Source: Oscillospiraceae bacterium
GTDB lineage: Bacteria; Bacillota; Clostridia; Oscillospirales; Oscillospiraceae
Direction: 5' to 3'
Assembly (NCBI GenBank): GCA_017395935.1
Contig: JAFQNL010000005.1
Location: 1-44,930, forward strand
DNA: 44,930 nucleotides
The notes under the pieces were generated by a model that was not told the DNA's origin, searched no databases, and worked only from the letters and a program-made list of their open reading frames with translations. The position numbers and the translations under genes were made by a program. The first letter of the stretch is position 1. Every line of letters begins with the position of its first letter. Of this stretch, positions 32,138 to 39,086 are shown piece by piece.

Positions 32138-33775
32138 TTATTTTTCCGATTCCTGATCGCCGCCGCTCTGGCTGACCAGCTTCTCCCGGATCTCCTGCAG
32201 GGGGAGGGCGCCGGTAGAGTTGACGGTCTTCTCCTGCCCGGCCGAGGCCAGAGGGAGGATAATCCGGACCAGACAGCCGCCGCCGGGGGAATTGGAGATA
32301 TCCAGACGGCCGCCGTGGCGGGTCACGATCTCGTCACAGACGGCAAGGCCGATTCCGTTGCCTCTGGCTTTGGAGGAACCCTTGTAGAACTTCTTCTTCA
32401 CGAAGGGCAGTTCTTCCTCCGGGATACCGGGTCCGTAGTCCCGGATGGTGATACAGACCATGTCCTGAAGGCGGGCGATCGCGGTTCGAATACACTGGCC
32501 GGACCCGCCGTGCTTGGCGGCGTTGTCCAGCAGGTTGCAGAAGACCTGGCGCAGACGCTGGGGGTCGCCGGAGATCAGGTCGAACTCCTCCTCGCAGTCG
32601 TTATGACTGAGCTGGATGCCCTGCTTCTGGAAGAACTGGCTGTAGGTATAGACGGCGTCCTCGAACTCAGCTTTGATATCAATCGGTTCCAGATTCAGGG
32701 TGAACCGGCCGTCCTCGATCCGGGAGAAGTCCAGCAGCTCTTCCACCATCTGGGCAAGGCGCTTGCCCTCGCTGGCAATAATGGACAGGCCCTTCCGATG
32801 GTCCTCCGGGTCGGAGAGCTCACCGGAGAGCAGGGTCTCGCCCCAGCCGTTGATGGCTGTCAGCGGGGTACGCAGCTCATGGGAGACGGAGGAGATAAAT
32901 TCGCTCTTCATTTTCTCGTTCTCGCTGATCTTGCGGGACATATCATTGATGGCGTCGGTGAGCTCGCCAATCTCGTCGTCATACTGCTTTTCCAGCTGGA
33001 TTCCGTAGCTGCCGTCGGCAATACGCCGGGCGGCCTCGGTAATACCGGCTACCGGCTCCACGATGGACTTAATGAAGTAGACGCTGATGGCATAGACGCC
33101 AAAGACCATAATCAGGCCAATCACCATCAGCAGCAGGACGATATACACAATCTGCCGGTCCACCAGCGACAGGGAGGTAATCAGGCGCATAACTCCCTTG
33201 ACCTCGCCCTGATTGATAATGGGAGAGGAGACGGCCATAATTCGCTCGTTGGTGCCGGGGGCTCTGCCCACCCAGTAGCTGGCCTCACCGGTGAGAACGG
33301 CGTTGGTCACGTCCTCACTCTTGACGATATCGTAGGAGTTGACGCCGTAGCTGGTCAGCGAGGAGAGCATGACCTTCTGACGGACGGTGTCGATGAACTG
33401 GAGCTCCAGCTGGTCCCGCTCGTCGAACTCGCTGATATAGTAGTTGGCCATATCCAGATACTCGCTCTCGGTGGAGGCGTAGCTGGAGAAGAACTCGCTG
33501 GCGGCATGGGCCCGGGCTTCCATGCCCAGGCGCATGGAGTTATAGTAGTGGTTGCTCAGGCCCATGGCGGCAAAGACCACCACAGCCACGGCAATACTCA
33601 GCACCACGCCCACGCTGTTAATCATCCAGCGGCGGCGGATGCCCTTTTGCAGCACCACTGCCGGGTCAATCAGGTCGCTGAGAGACCACTTCTCCCGGTC
33701 GGCTCCCTTCTTTTCCTCTTTGGGGGCGGGAGGAGCCTCCTTTCCCGTTCCCCAGCGCAGATTCAGAAGCCCCAC
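32138..33775 (-). CDS. Membrane sensor histidine kinase (HAMP, HisKA, HATPase)
   Basis: A 545-residue kinase. It has a cytoplasmic N-terminal tail, TM1 (about 53-73), an extracellular domain of about 135 residues, TM2 (209-234) and a HAMP linker (236-288). The phospho-acceptor His299 is in SVSHELRTPL. The ATPase domain has NLLDNAAKH (N box), DYGPGIP (G1) and GNGIGLAVC (G2). It should phosphorylate the OmpR-type regulator encoded just upstream, with which it overlaps by 13 bases. The start is a GTG with a weak ribosome site, as expected for a coupled gene. The extracellular domain resembles no sensor I can name. Confidence 0.92.
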   Translation of the reverse strand: MGLLNLRWGTGKEAPPAPKEEKKGADREKWSLSDLIDPAVVLQKGIRRRWMINSVGVVLSIAVAVVVFAAMGLSNHYYNSMRLGMEARAHAASEFFSSYASTESEYLDMANYYISEFDERDQLELQFIDTVRQKVMLSSLTSYGVNSYDIVKSEDVTNAVLTGEASYWVGRAPGTNERIMAVSSPIINQGEVKGVMRLITSLSLVDRQIVYIVLLLMVIGLIMVFGVYAISVYFIKSIVEPVAGITEAARRIADGSYGIQLEKQYDDEIGELTDAINDMSRKISENEKMKSEFISSVSHELRTPLTAINGWGETLLSGELSDPEDHRKGLSIIASEGKRLAQMVEELLDFSRIEDGRFTLNLEPIDIKAEFEDAVYTYSQFFQKQGIQLSHNDCEEEFDLISGDPQRLRQVFCNLLDNAAKHGGSGQCIRTAIARLQDMVCITIRDYGPGIPEEELPFVKKKFYKGSSKARGNGIGLAVCDEIVTRHGGRLDISNSPGGGCLVRIILPLASAGQEKTVNSTGALPLQEIREKLVSQSGGDQESEK

Positions 33776-34449
33776 TTATATCCGTAGCCCCAGACAGTGG
33801 TGATATAGGTGGGATTGGTGGGATCGTCCTCCACCTTCAGGCGGAGACGGCGGATATTCACGTCCACGATCTTCAGCTCACCGAAATAGTCCCGGCCCCA
33901 GACGGCCTCCAGAATCTCGTCCCGGGAGAGGGCCTTGCCGGGATTGTCCATAAAGAGCTTGATCACGGAATACTCCACCTGAGTGAGCTTGATCCGCTGG
34001 CCGTTCTTCTCCAGCGTCCGGTTCCGGGTATTGAGCAGGAAGGGAGGCTGGCTGATCTCGCCGTTGTCCACCAGCGGCTCACCGCCGGTCCGGCGGTAAA
34101 GGGCGTCCACGCGGGCGGTCAGTTCGGCGGGAGAGAAGGGCTTGGTCACATAGTCGTCGGCGCCGGTCATCAGGCCGGTGACCTTGTCCATCTCCTGGGT
34201 CCGGGCGGTGAGCATAATAATGCCGATCTTGGCATTATCGGCACGGATCCGGCGGCAGACCTCAAAGCCGTCGATGCCGGGGAGCATCACGTCCAGCAGG
34301 GCAACACGGATATCGGGATTTGCCTTGACCAGTTCCAGAGCCTCCTCGCCGCTGGAAGCTTCCAGGGTATCGTAGCCGGCTCTCTTCAGATTGATGACGA
34401 CGAAGCTGCGGATATTGGCTTCATCTTCCAAAACCAGTACCTTTTTCAT
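33763..34449 (-). CDS. OmpR-family response regulator
   Basis: A 228-residue regulator. The receiver domain has the acidic pair Glu8/Asp9 region (VLEDEAN), phospho-acceptor Asp53 (LLDVMLPG) and Lys103 (KPFS). The C-terminal winged helix (about 130-228) ends in YITTVWGYGYKW, the usual OmpR/PhoB close. It sits between a lipoprotein gene (11-base gap) and the histidine kinase gene (13-base overlap), so all three form one operon. Target genes are unknown; its own operon is an obvious candidate. Confidence 0.95.
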   Translation of the reverse strand: MKKVLVLEDEANIRSFVVINLKRAGYDTLEASSGEEALELVKANPDIRVALLDVMLPGIDGFEVCRRIRADNAKIGIIMLTARTQEMDKVTGLMTGADDYVTKPFSPAELTARVDALYRRTGGEPLVDNGEISQPPFLLNTRNRTLEKNGQRIKLTQVEYSVIKLFMDNPGKALSRDEILEAVWGRDYFGELKIVDVNIRRLRLKVEDDPTNPTYITTVWGYGYKWGF

Positions 34450-34460
34450 GTTAACACTCC

Positions 34461-35906
34461 TCAGTCACTGGACCAGTTGGTCGAAATAATATGCAGGTTA
34501 CTCTGGACGTCCTCTGCCGTCCAGCTATTCCACGGATTTTCCGGGAAGGCAACGCTGTAGCTGGCGTTTTCCGCCCCGGTCATGAGCATGGTCCGGCCCT
34601 CCAGACGGGAGCGGGCCCGCTGGTCGCTGCCGGTGTTTTTATAGATCGTCATAAAGGGCACTGCCCGGATATTGGTCAGCAGGGAGAGTCCCGAGCTCTC
34701 CTCCAGCCGGAGGCTGGTGTTTTCCTCCGGGTTGATCTTCTCCAGCGTATAGAAGCAGATTCCCCGCTCGGCGGTAGTGCCCATACTCAAATCGTTTCGG
34801 GAGACAGCGATCTGGGTGCTCCACTCCTCAGGCAGGGTGAGATACCAGCCGTCAGCGCTGTTATAGTAGGTCACCGACTGGGTATGGCGGCTGCCCTCGG
34901 CATCATACTGGATCCAGGTAAGCAGATAGAAGGTCTCAGAGATACAGATCTCTCCGTTGGGCAGGCGCTCATAGAGATTGGTAAAGACCGGTATTTCCAG
35001 AATGCCGTCAAAGTTGATATCCTGCTCGGGAACAACGGCCCGGCGGCGGGTGATGGTGCTGGAGCCCGACTGCTCTCCCCGGGTGACATTGACAAGCTGG
35101 TCATTCCGGAGGAGGAGGATATCGGTGATCTGGGTGGTAGAGCTGGCAGCGCCCGTCTCGGTGTCGATGGCGTAGCCGGTCAGGTAGAGGGCCGAGCCCC
35201 CGTCGTAAAGGCCGGAGGTCCGGATCCGCTCAATGGTCACCAGATCCTCTGACAGAAGCGCTTCGCCGGCCAGAACCATGGCTCCGTCCACTTCCGTATA
35301 CAGCTCGGCCCGACTGCTGCTCTGGTCGCTGAGTCCGAGTTGGAAGAGGATGAGCTCAGAGATGCCGTCCGAGTCCAGATCGGTGACAGCGCTTCGGGTA
35401 TAGTTTCTGGGCTCCATGAGCAGCTGGTTTCCGCCCTGCCAGAGGCTGTAGACAGACAGGGAGTAGACGCCGGGGGAGATCTGCCAGGACAGGACCAGCT
35501 CTTCGCAGCCCTCTTCTACCAGCTGAGCATAGGTGACCGAGTTGACGGCAAGGCCCTGGCCGTTAATGACCGTCATGGTGTCAAACTCCTCTTCCTCATC
35601 GCGGGCAAAGATATGCACCTGCAGTCCGCTCTCGCCGGAGGAGCTGTCCCGGAAGAAGGCGATCACCTCGCCCACACCGTCCCGGTCCAGGTCCACCTCC
35701 TGCACCGGCTGGGTATTCGCGCCGGTCAGAGGAGCCGCGTATTCCAGTCCGCTGTCCAGCAGACGCTGTAAGGTATTCTGAAGCTCTGCGTACTCGGCCG
35801 GCATCTCGGGCAGGGCATAGAGCTCTTCTCCGCTCTTCAGGCCGCAGCCGGTCAGCAGGACAGCCAGCAAGAAGCTCATAATCAGCACAGTCAGCTTTCG
35901 TCTCAC
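34461..35906 (-). CDS. Lipoprotein with FG-GAP/VCBS-like Asp-rich repeats, partner of the two-component system
   Basis: A 481-residue secreted lipoprotein. The signal ends in the lipobox LLTGC, so Cys21 would be lipidated. Three short acidic loops of the D-x-D-x-D-G type occur at DLDRDGVGE (72-80), DLDSDGISE (near 195) and DINFDGILE (near 300), each followed by a hydrophobic strand, like calcium-binding FG-GAP/VCBS or EF-hand-like repeats in a beta-propeller. The C-terminal third has no family I recognise. The start is GTG with AAGGAGGT 7 bases upstream. As first gene of the lipoprotein-regulator-kinase operon it may act as an extracellular sensor or accessory to the kinase; this is inference. 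Confidence 0.8.
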   Translation of the reverse strand: MRRKLTVLIMSFLLAVLLTGCGLKSGEELYALPEMPAEYAELQNTLQRLLDSGLEYAAPLTGANTQPVQEVDLDRDGVGEVIAFFRDSSSGESGLQVHIFARDEEEEFDTMTVINGQGLAVNSVTYAQLVEEGCEELVLSWQISPGVYSLSVYSLWQGGNQLLMEPRNYTRSAVTDLDSDGISELILFQLGLSDQSSSRAELYTEVDGAMVLAGEALLSEDLVTIERIRTSGLYDGGSALYLTGYAIDTETGAASSTTQITDILLLRNDQLVNVTRGEQSGSSTITRRRAVVPEQDINFDGILEIPVFTNLYERLPNGEICISETFYLLTWIQYDAEGSRHTQSVTYYNSADGWYLTLPEEWSTQIAVSRNDLSMGTTAERGICFYTLEKINPEENTSLRLEESSGLSLLTNIRAVPFMTIYKNTGSDQRARSRLEGRTMLMTGAENASYSVAFPENPWNSWTAEDVQSNLHIISTNWSSD

Positions 35907-36004
35907 CGGCTCACCTCCTTGGTCACATAGGAATTCATTTTGTATTTTAGCACACTTTGTCGGAAATTCCTATCCCATTTTCACTCTTTTTCCTGCCTCC
36001 GCTC

Positions 36005-36033
36005 TTGCTTTTTCAGTCTGCCTTCGATATAAT
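36005..36033 (+). promoter_or_regulatory. Promoter of tRNA-Leu
   Basis: TTGCTT (36005-36010), 17-bp spacer, TATAAT (36028-36033). Confidence 0.7.
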
Positions 36034-36051
36034 AAATCAGTCCTGTTCCAT

Positions 36052-36135
36052 GCCGGTGTGATGGAATTGGTAGACGTAGTGGACTCAAAATCCACCGCTG
36101 GCGACAGCGTGCCGGTTCGAGCCCGGCCACCGGCA
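36052..36135 (+). tRNA. tRNA-Leu (anticodon CAA)
   Basis: An 84-nt type II tRNA. The acceptor stem GCCGGTG pairs with CACCGGC and the discriminator is A. The anticodon stem GTGGA/TCCAC encloses loop CTCAAAA with anticodon CAA (reads UUG). A long variable arm (CGCTGGCGACAGCG) and T-arm GCCGG-TTCGAGC-CCGGC follow. CCA is not encoded. Confidence 0.97.
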
Positions 36136-36145
36136 TATCCAGTCC

Positions 36146-36187
36146 CGCTCCTGTGAACGCAGTTTCACGGGAGCGCTTCTTTTTTCT
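36146..36187 (+). terminator. Terminator of tRNA-Leu
   Basis: A stem of about 13 bp (36146-36158 with 36161-36174, one bulge and one G-U) followed by CTTCTTTTTTC. Confidence 0.85.
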
Positions 36188-36216
36188 CCCGGCCCCTTCC
36201 CTGCCCCGTCCGACGG

Positions 36217-36271
36217 CAGCGGAAAGAAACAGCCCATCCCGTAAGGCATCGCGCCATGGGATGGGCTGTTT
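36217..36271 (-). terminator. Terminator of the surface-protein cluster
   Basis: A 14-bp perfect stem (AAACAGCCCATCCC, 36227-36240, with 36258-36271) and a 17-nt loop; on the minus strand it runs into TTTCTTTCC. It lies 14 bases past the last surface gene. Confidence 0.75.
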
Positions 36272-36284
36272 GTTATGATTTGGC

Positions 36285-36935
36285 TCAAGTCTCCTCTTTC
36301 CGTTTCTTTCCTCTGAGGAGGAGTACCAGAGCGGCAAAGCTGACTGCCGTTGCCGCGCCGTAGAGGCTGAGTCGGCTCTCGTCTCCCGTCTTGGGCGGCT
36401 TGGGGTCCTTGTCCTCTACGGGAAGCTCTTCCACCTTGAACTGCCAGTCAATTACGCCGGCACTATGCTGGAACTCGTCGCCCATGGAGGTGGGTACGTC
36501 CAGCGTCAGGTCAAGGGTGATATAACCTCCGGAGTAGACAGTGCCCAGATAGACCCAGTCGGTAAGCTGGGCGGTCTGGTCGGCGGCGGCGTCAAAGAGC
36601 AGGGAGTCCCCCTTCTGGCTGACGGTGAGCTTCAGCTGGGACAGGAAGTCCTCCGTCCCCTCCTGGCCGCCCAGCGAGCGGAGATAGACCTTGATCTTGA
36701 CGTTCTTGGCTCCGTCATTGCGGATCTGGATCTGCTGCTCCAGCTTGTCGCCGGGCATCACGTTCTGAAAGCCATCAAAGAGGTTGGTGGGAGAATCTTC
36801 AGTGCCGGGCTGGAAGATGAACTCGTTGGCGCCGGTGTCATAGCTGACTGTGCCGGCAGCGCTGGCAGTCTGGCCAAGCGTGACTACCAGCAGCAGAGCC
36901 AGCAGCAGTGCGCCGAGTCTGGTAAAGGGTTTCAT
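36285..36935 (-). CDS. Secreted protein with C-terminal sortase-type anchor
   Basis: A 216-residue exported protein. It has a Sec signal peptide (residues 1-26, ending TASA), a beta-rich middle with the NVMPGDKLEQQIQIRNDG pattern seen in TasA-like and surface repeat proteins, a Pro/Lys-rich stretch, then PKTGD, a hydrophobic helix and a KKRKEE tail. That ending is a sortase signal of the LPXTG type with a Pro in place of the first Leu, so anchoring to peptidoglycan is likely. It follows the next gene upstream by 12 bases with AAGGAGGT before the ATG. No sortase gene is in the window. Function unknown; probably part of a surface fibre or pilus-like assembly. Confidence 0.78.
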   Translation of the reverse strand: MKPFTRLGALLLALLLVVTLGQTASAAGTVSYDTGANEFIFQPGTEDSPTNLFDGFQNVMPGDKLEQQIQIRNDGAKNVKIKVYLRSLGGQEGTEDFLSQLKLTVSQKGDSLLFDAAADQTAQLTDWVYLGTVYSGGYITLDLTLDVPTSMGDEFQHSAGVIDWQFKVEELPVEDKDPKPPKTGDESRLSLYGAATAVSFAALVLLLRGKKRKEET

Positions 36936-36947
36936 AGCGCTACCTCC

Positions 36948-37508
36948 TTACTGGCCCAGAGACTGGATACCCCAGGCGTCCCGGTAGGCGGGCAGATCGC
37001 CGCTGTCAGTCGTGCCATGGGCCTGAATCCCTTCCGCTGCCACTTCCACGCTCAGCTCATAGCCGAGGGGGGCGTTGAGGCAGCTGAAGGACTGGACCAG
37101 CACCACCGCCTGACCGGGTGCTACAGGTTCCGTACAGTAGTAGAAGAGGGTCTCGGGGTCCTGATACCACTGGCCGGAGGCCAGCGTGAGCTGGTAGTCC
37201 TGCTCGGTAGGCGGAGTCCCGCTCAGATCGCCGTTGTCGGCCTCAAAATTGACCACGATAGCCGCCCGGAGATAGGCGTCAGTCGTGCCCTCGTTGCTGA
37301 CCTGAATGGCTCCGTTTTGTTCCGTGACAGCGATCTCCACTCTGGCAGGGGTGAAGGAATGGTTTTTGCCGAAATCACGGCTGACCAGATAGGAGACGGT
37401 TCCTCCCACAGCAAAGGTGAGCAGGAGGACAAGGCTCAGCATCAGAGTCAGCTTCTTCCCCCTCTTCTTATAGCGGGCGCCGCCCTTATTCTGTTTCAGG
37501 CGCTGCAT
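36948..37508 (-). CDS. Secreted protein with SipW-type signal peptide (TasA/camelysin-like)
   Basis: A 186-residue protein. A Lys/Arg-rich N terminus and the segment LLLTFAVGGTVSYLVS match the SipW-dependent signal class of TasA, TapA and camelysin. The mature part is beta-rich, with ...STEGTTDAYLRAAIVVNF-like strands and a C-terminal NAPLGYELSVEVAAEGIQAHG block typical of that family. Such proteins form matrix fibres or are cell-surface associated. Two ATGs are possible: 37508 (AAGGAGG 9 bases upstream, used here) or 37514 (spacing too short but sharing ATGA with the upstream stop). No SipW peptidase is in the window. Confidence 0.72.
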   Translation of the reverse strand: MQRLKQNKGGARYKKRGKKLTLMLSLVLLLTFAVGGTVSYLVSRDFGKNHSFTPARVEIAVTEQNGAIQVSNEGTTDAYLRAAIVVNFEADNGDLSGTPPTEQDYQLTLASGQWYQDPETLFYYCTEPVAPGQAVVLVQSFSCLNAPLGYELSVEVAAEGIQAHGTTDSGDLPAYRDAWGIQSLGQ

Positions 37509-37510
37509 GA

Positions 37511-38491
37511 TCATTGGCCTCCTTTCTTGCTCTTGCCATAGCTCATGTCACTGAACCAGTAGATCCGATCCACACTGACGAAGGCGAAGTTCTTTGTCAT
37601 GCCGGTATCCAGCCAGAAGCTGCCGCTGGATATCCGCTCTTCCTGCCGCCAGCTCCAGCCGTCCTTCTCTGTAATCGTGTAGCTGCCAACAGGCAGGTCC
37701 CGGATGGTCACCGAGTCGTTGCCCACCAGCACCACATCCATCTCCACAGTGCCCACGGCGGCATCCTCAGGCTGACCGACGATCGTGAAGATAAAGCTCT
37801 GGTCGCTGTCGTCACAGGTGGTCGCGATGGTCAGCTGGGCGGTGGCCGGTGCCCAGACCGCATAGAAGGTCAGGTCCAGGGTGGTGCCCTTCTCCACCGT
37901 CATCTCGGTCGTTCCGGTGGAGGCCAGCGCGCTCGTCGTCCATCCCACAAACTGATAGCCGGGACGGACAGGGTTGACCAGCGTGAAACGCTCTGTCTCT
38001 ACCGTATAGATCTCCGGATTGGTCTTGCCCTCGGGCAGATCGCCGCCCCGCAGTTCGTAGGTAATGGAATATTCCTGTAAGGCGGTCTCGGCGATAATCG
38101 TGGTATCCGCCTTTATCGAGCTGATCGAATAGGTAAGTCTTGGAATCAGTTCGGTTCTCTGGACCCAGTTGCCATCATTGATCTTATAGCGGCTGATTCC
38201 GTAGCCGGTGGCGGGGTAGAAGACGACCTCGACGGCCTGTCCGTACTCTGCCGTCACAGGATCACTCACGCTGCCCCGGTCAATCTCGCCCCGCAGGGTA
38301 TAGAATCTTGTCGCACTCTGATAGACGGGCGTGTAAGTCGCGTCGCCGGTGACAGGGACGAGGGCGGGACTCCAGCTGGTGAAGGAGAAGGTCTCGGTCT
38401 CGGTGGGTGCCTTATCCGGTCCGTCAGGGAGAAACGGACCAGCAAGTGGTTTGCGATTCTCCGAATCCCGTCTGATGCGAAAGAAAGAAAT
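37511..38491 (-). pseudogene. 5'-truncated cell-surface protein with InlB/Listeria-Bacteroides repeats
   Basis: This is an open frame of 326 residues closed by TGA at 37511 but with no usable start. Coding similarity runs upstream of the first GTG (38269): FSFTSWSPALVPVTGDATYT is a textbook InlB B-repeat end and lies before it. The frame then meets TAG at 38492-38494, with no ATG, GTG or TTG and no ribosome site between. The visible part holds one partial and one or more full B-type repeats (…YTVETERFTLVNPVRPGYQFVGWT…YAVWAP), then a SpaA/prealbumin-like domain (…VTIRDLPVGSYTITEKDGW) and a Lys-rich C terminus. Residues before about 38410 (RIRRDSENRKPLAGPFLPDG) look unrelated. It overlaps or abuts the SipW-type gene, so the cluster was one operon. 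Confidence 0.75.
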
Positions 38492-38510
38492 CTAAATTTT
38501 TGTGGGGCTC

Positions 38511-38539
38511 TTGCAATTGAAAGGGTAGAATGCTATAAT
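38511..38539 (+). promoter_or_regulatory. Orphan promoter upstream of noncoding transcript
   Basis: TTGCAA (38511-38516), 17-bp spacer, TATAAT (38534-38539) with extended TGC. No ORF with a ribosome site follows. Confidence 0.65.
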
Positions 38540-38540
38540 A

Positions 38541-38556
38541 CATAACAAGTGTTATG
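38541..38556. promoter_or_regulatory. Operator-like dyad at the start site
   Basis: CATAACA-AG-TGTTATG, a perfect 7-bp inverted repeat with a 2-bp centre, beginning two bases after the -10 box. Confidence 0.5.
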
Positions 38557-38659
38557 GTGAGTTAGTGTTTCGCAGAGTGTTTTACTCGGCGATAATTTTT
38601 CCCCGGAGACCCCGGCCCCAATACACAGTCAATCTGTCCGTTCGGTTTTCAAAAACGCA

Positions 38660-38689
38660 TTGTCAATCACTATACTTTATAGTTGACAA
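38660..38689. repeat. Interrupted inverted repeat
   Basis: TTGTCAA-TCA-CTATA and TATAG-TTGACAA are inverted copies (12 bp, one 3-base insertion) around CTT. Confidence 0.5.
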
Positions 38690-38698
38690 AAGAAAAAC

Positions 38699-38741
38699 AG
38701 CACGCAGTAACCATCGACATGAAACTGCGTGCTATTTTTAT
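38699..38741 (+). terminator. Terminator-type hairpin, noncoding stretch
   Basis: A 10-bp perfect stem AGCACGCAGT (38699-38708) with 38724-38733, 15-nt loop, then ATTTTTAT. Confidence 0.7.
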
Positions 38742-38747
38742 CGGCGG

Positions 38748-38787
38748 GAGCGCTCTGGTGTTTTTTAACAAGTGAGCGCTCTTTTTT
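38748..38787 (+). terminator. Second terminator-type hairpin
   Basis: The self-complementary octamer GAGCGCTC at 38748-38755 and 38774-38781, followed by six T residues. Confidence 0.65.
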
Positions 38788-38814
38788 CGTCGGCAAGTCA
38801 TTATGATTGCCATC

Positions 38815-38843
38815 TTGTAATCTTTTCACTCTCTCACTATAAT
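38815..38843 (+). promoter_or_regulatory. Promoter of the candidate small RNA
   Basis: TTGTAA (38815-38820), 17-bp spacer, TATAAT (38838-38843). Confidence 0.65.
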
Positions 38844-38849
38844 AGACGA

Positions 38850-38938
38850 AAGCGGCCTTCCCCGGGGAGGTCCGCCTCTGACTGATATATGGAACACTCT
38901 TTCCCGCCTTTGGCAGAAAGAGTGTTTTCGAGTTTTTT
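38850..38938 (+). ncRNA. Candidate small RNA of about 90 nt
   Basis: Directly after the promoter come a GC-rich hairpin (38851-38876, GCGG...CCGC arms) and a perfect 11-bp terminator stem AACACTCTTTC (38893-38903 with 38916-38926), followed by a T-rich tail ending TTTTTT. No start codon with a ribosome site is present. It could be a stand-alone sRNA, or a leader/attenuator for the symporter gene 150 bases downstream. It matches no RNA family I know. Confidence 0.45.
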
Positions 38939-39086
38939 GGGCTGATACAAAAAAGTGTATAACTTACGCTATCGTGCTACAGTTTTCTGTCAAGTCGGCC
39001 TGTCTCGCGTGTTTTCGGCGCGGGGAGAGCAAGTTTCCCTCGCTGTCGTTACATAATATAAGTATCATTTTATCGGAGGAAAAGAA

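Larger units (their letters stand above)
38492..39086. other. 595-bp stretch without protein genes: promoters, dyads and hairpins
   Basis: I find no credible gene on either strand. In order on the plus strand: promoter 38511-38539 with a dyad at its start site (38541-38556), dyad 38660-38689, terminator-type hairpins at 38699-38741 and 38748-38787, promoter 38815-38843, a GC-rich hairpin 38850-38876, a strong terminator 38893-38938, then about 145 bases of leader before the symporter gene. A 67-codon frame at 38565 lacks a ribosome site and runs through two hairpins. Confidence 0.6.

Noticed and set aside
37511-38269. Reading the surface gene as a complete 252-residue protein from GTG 38269
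   Set aside because: Clear repeat similarity continues upstream of that codon, and there is no Shine-Dalgarno, so it is better read as the rest of a truncated gene.
38565-38768. 67-codon plus-strand frame starting with GTG in the noncoding stretch
   Set aside because: No ribosome site, an unlikely composition, and it runs through two hairpins with T tracts.
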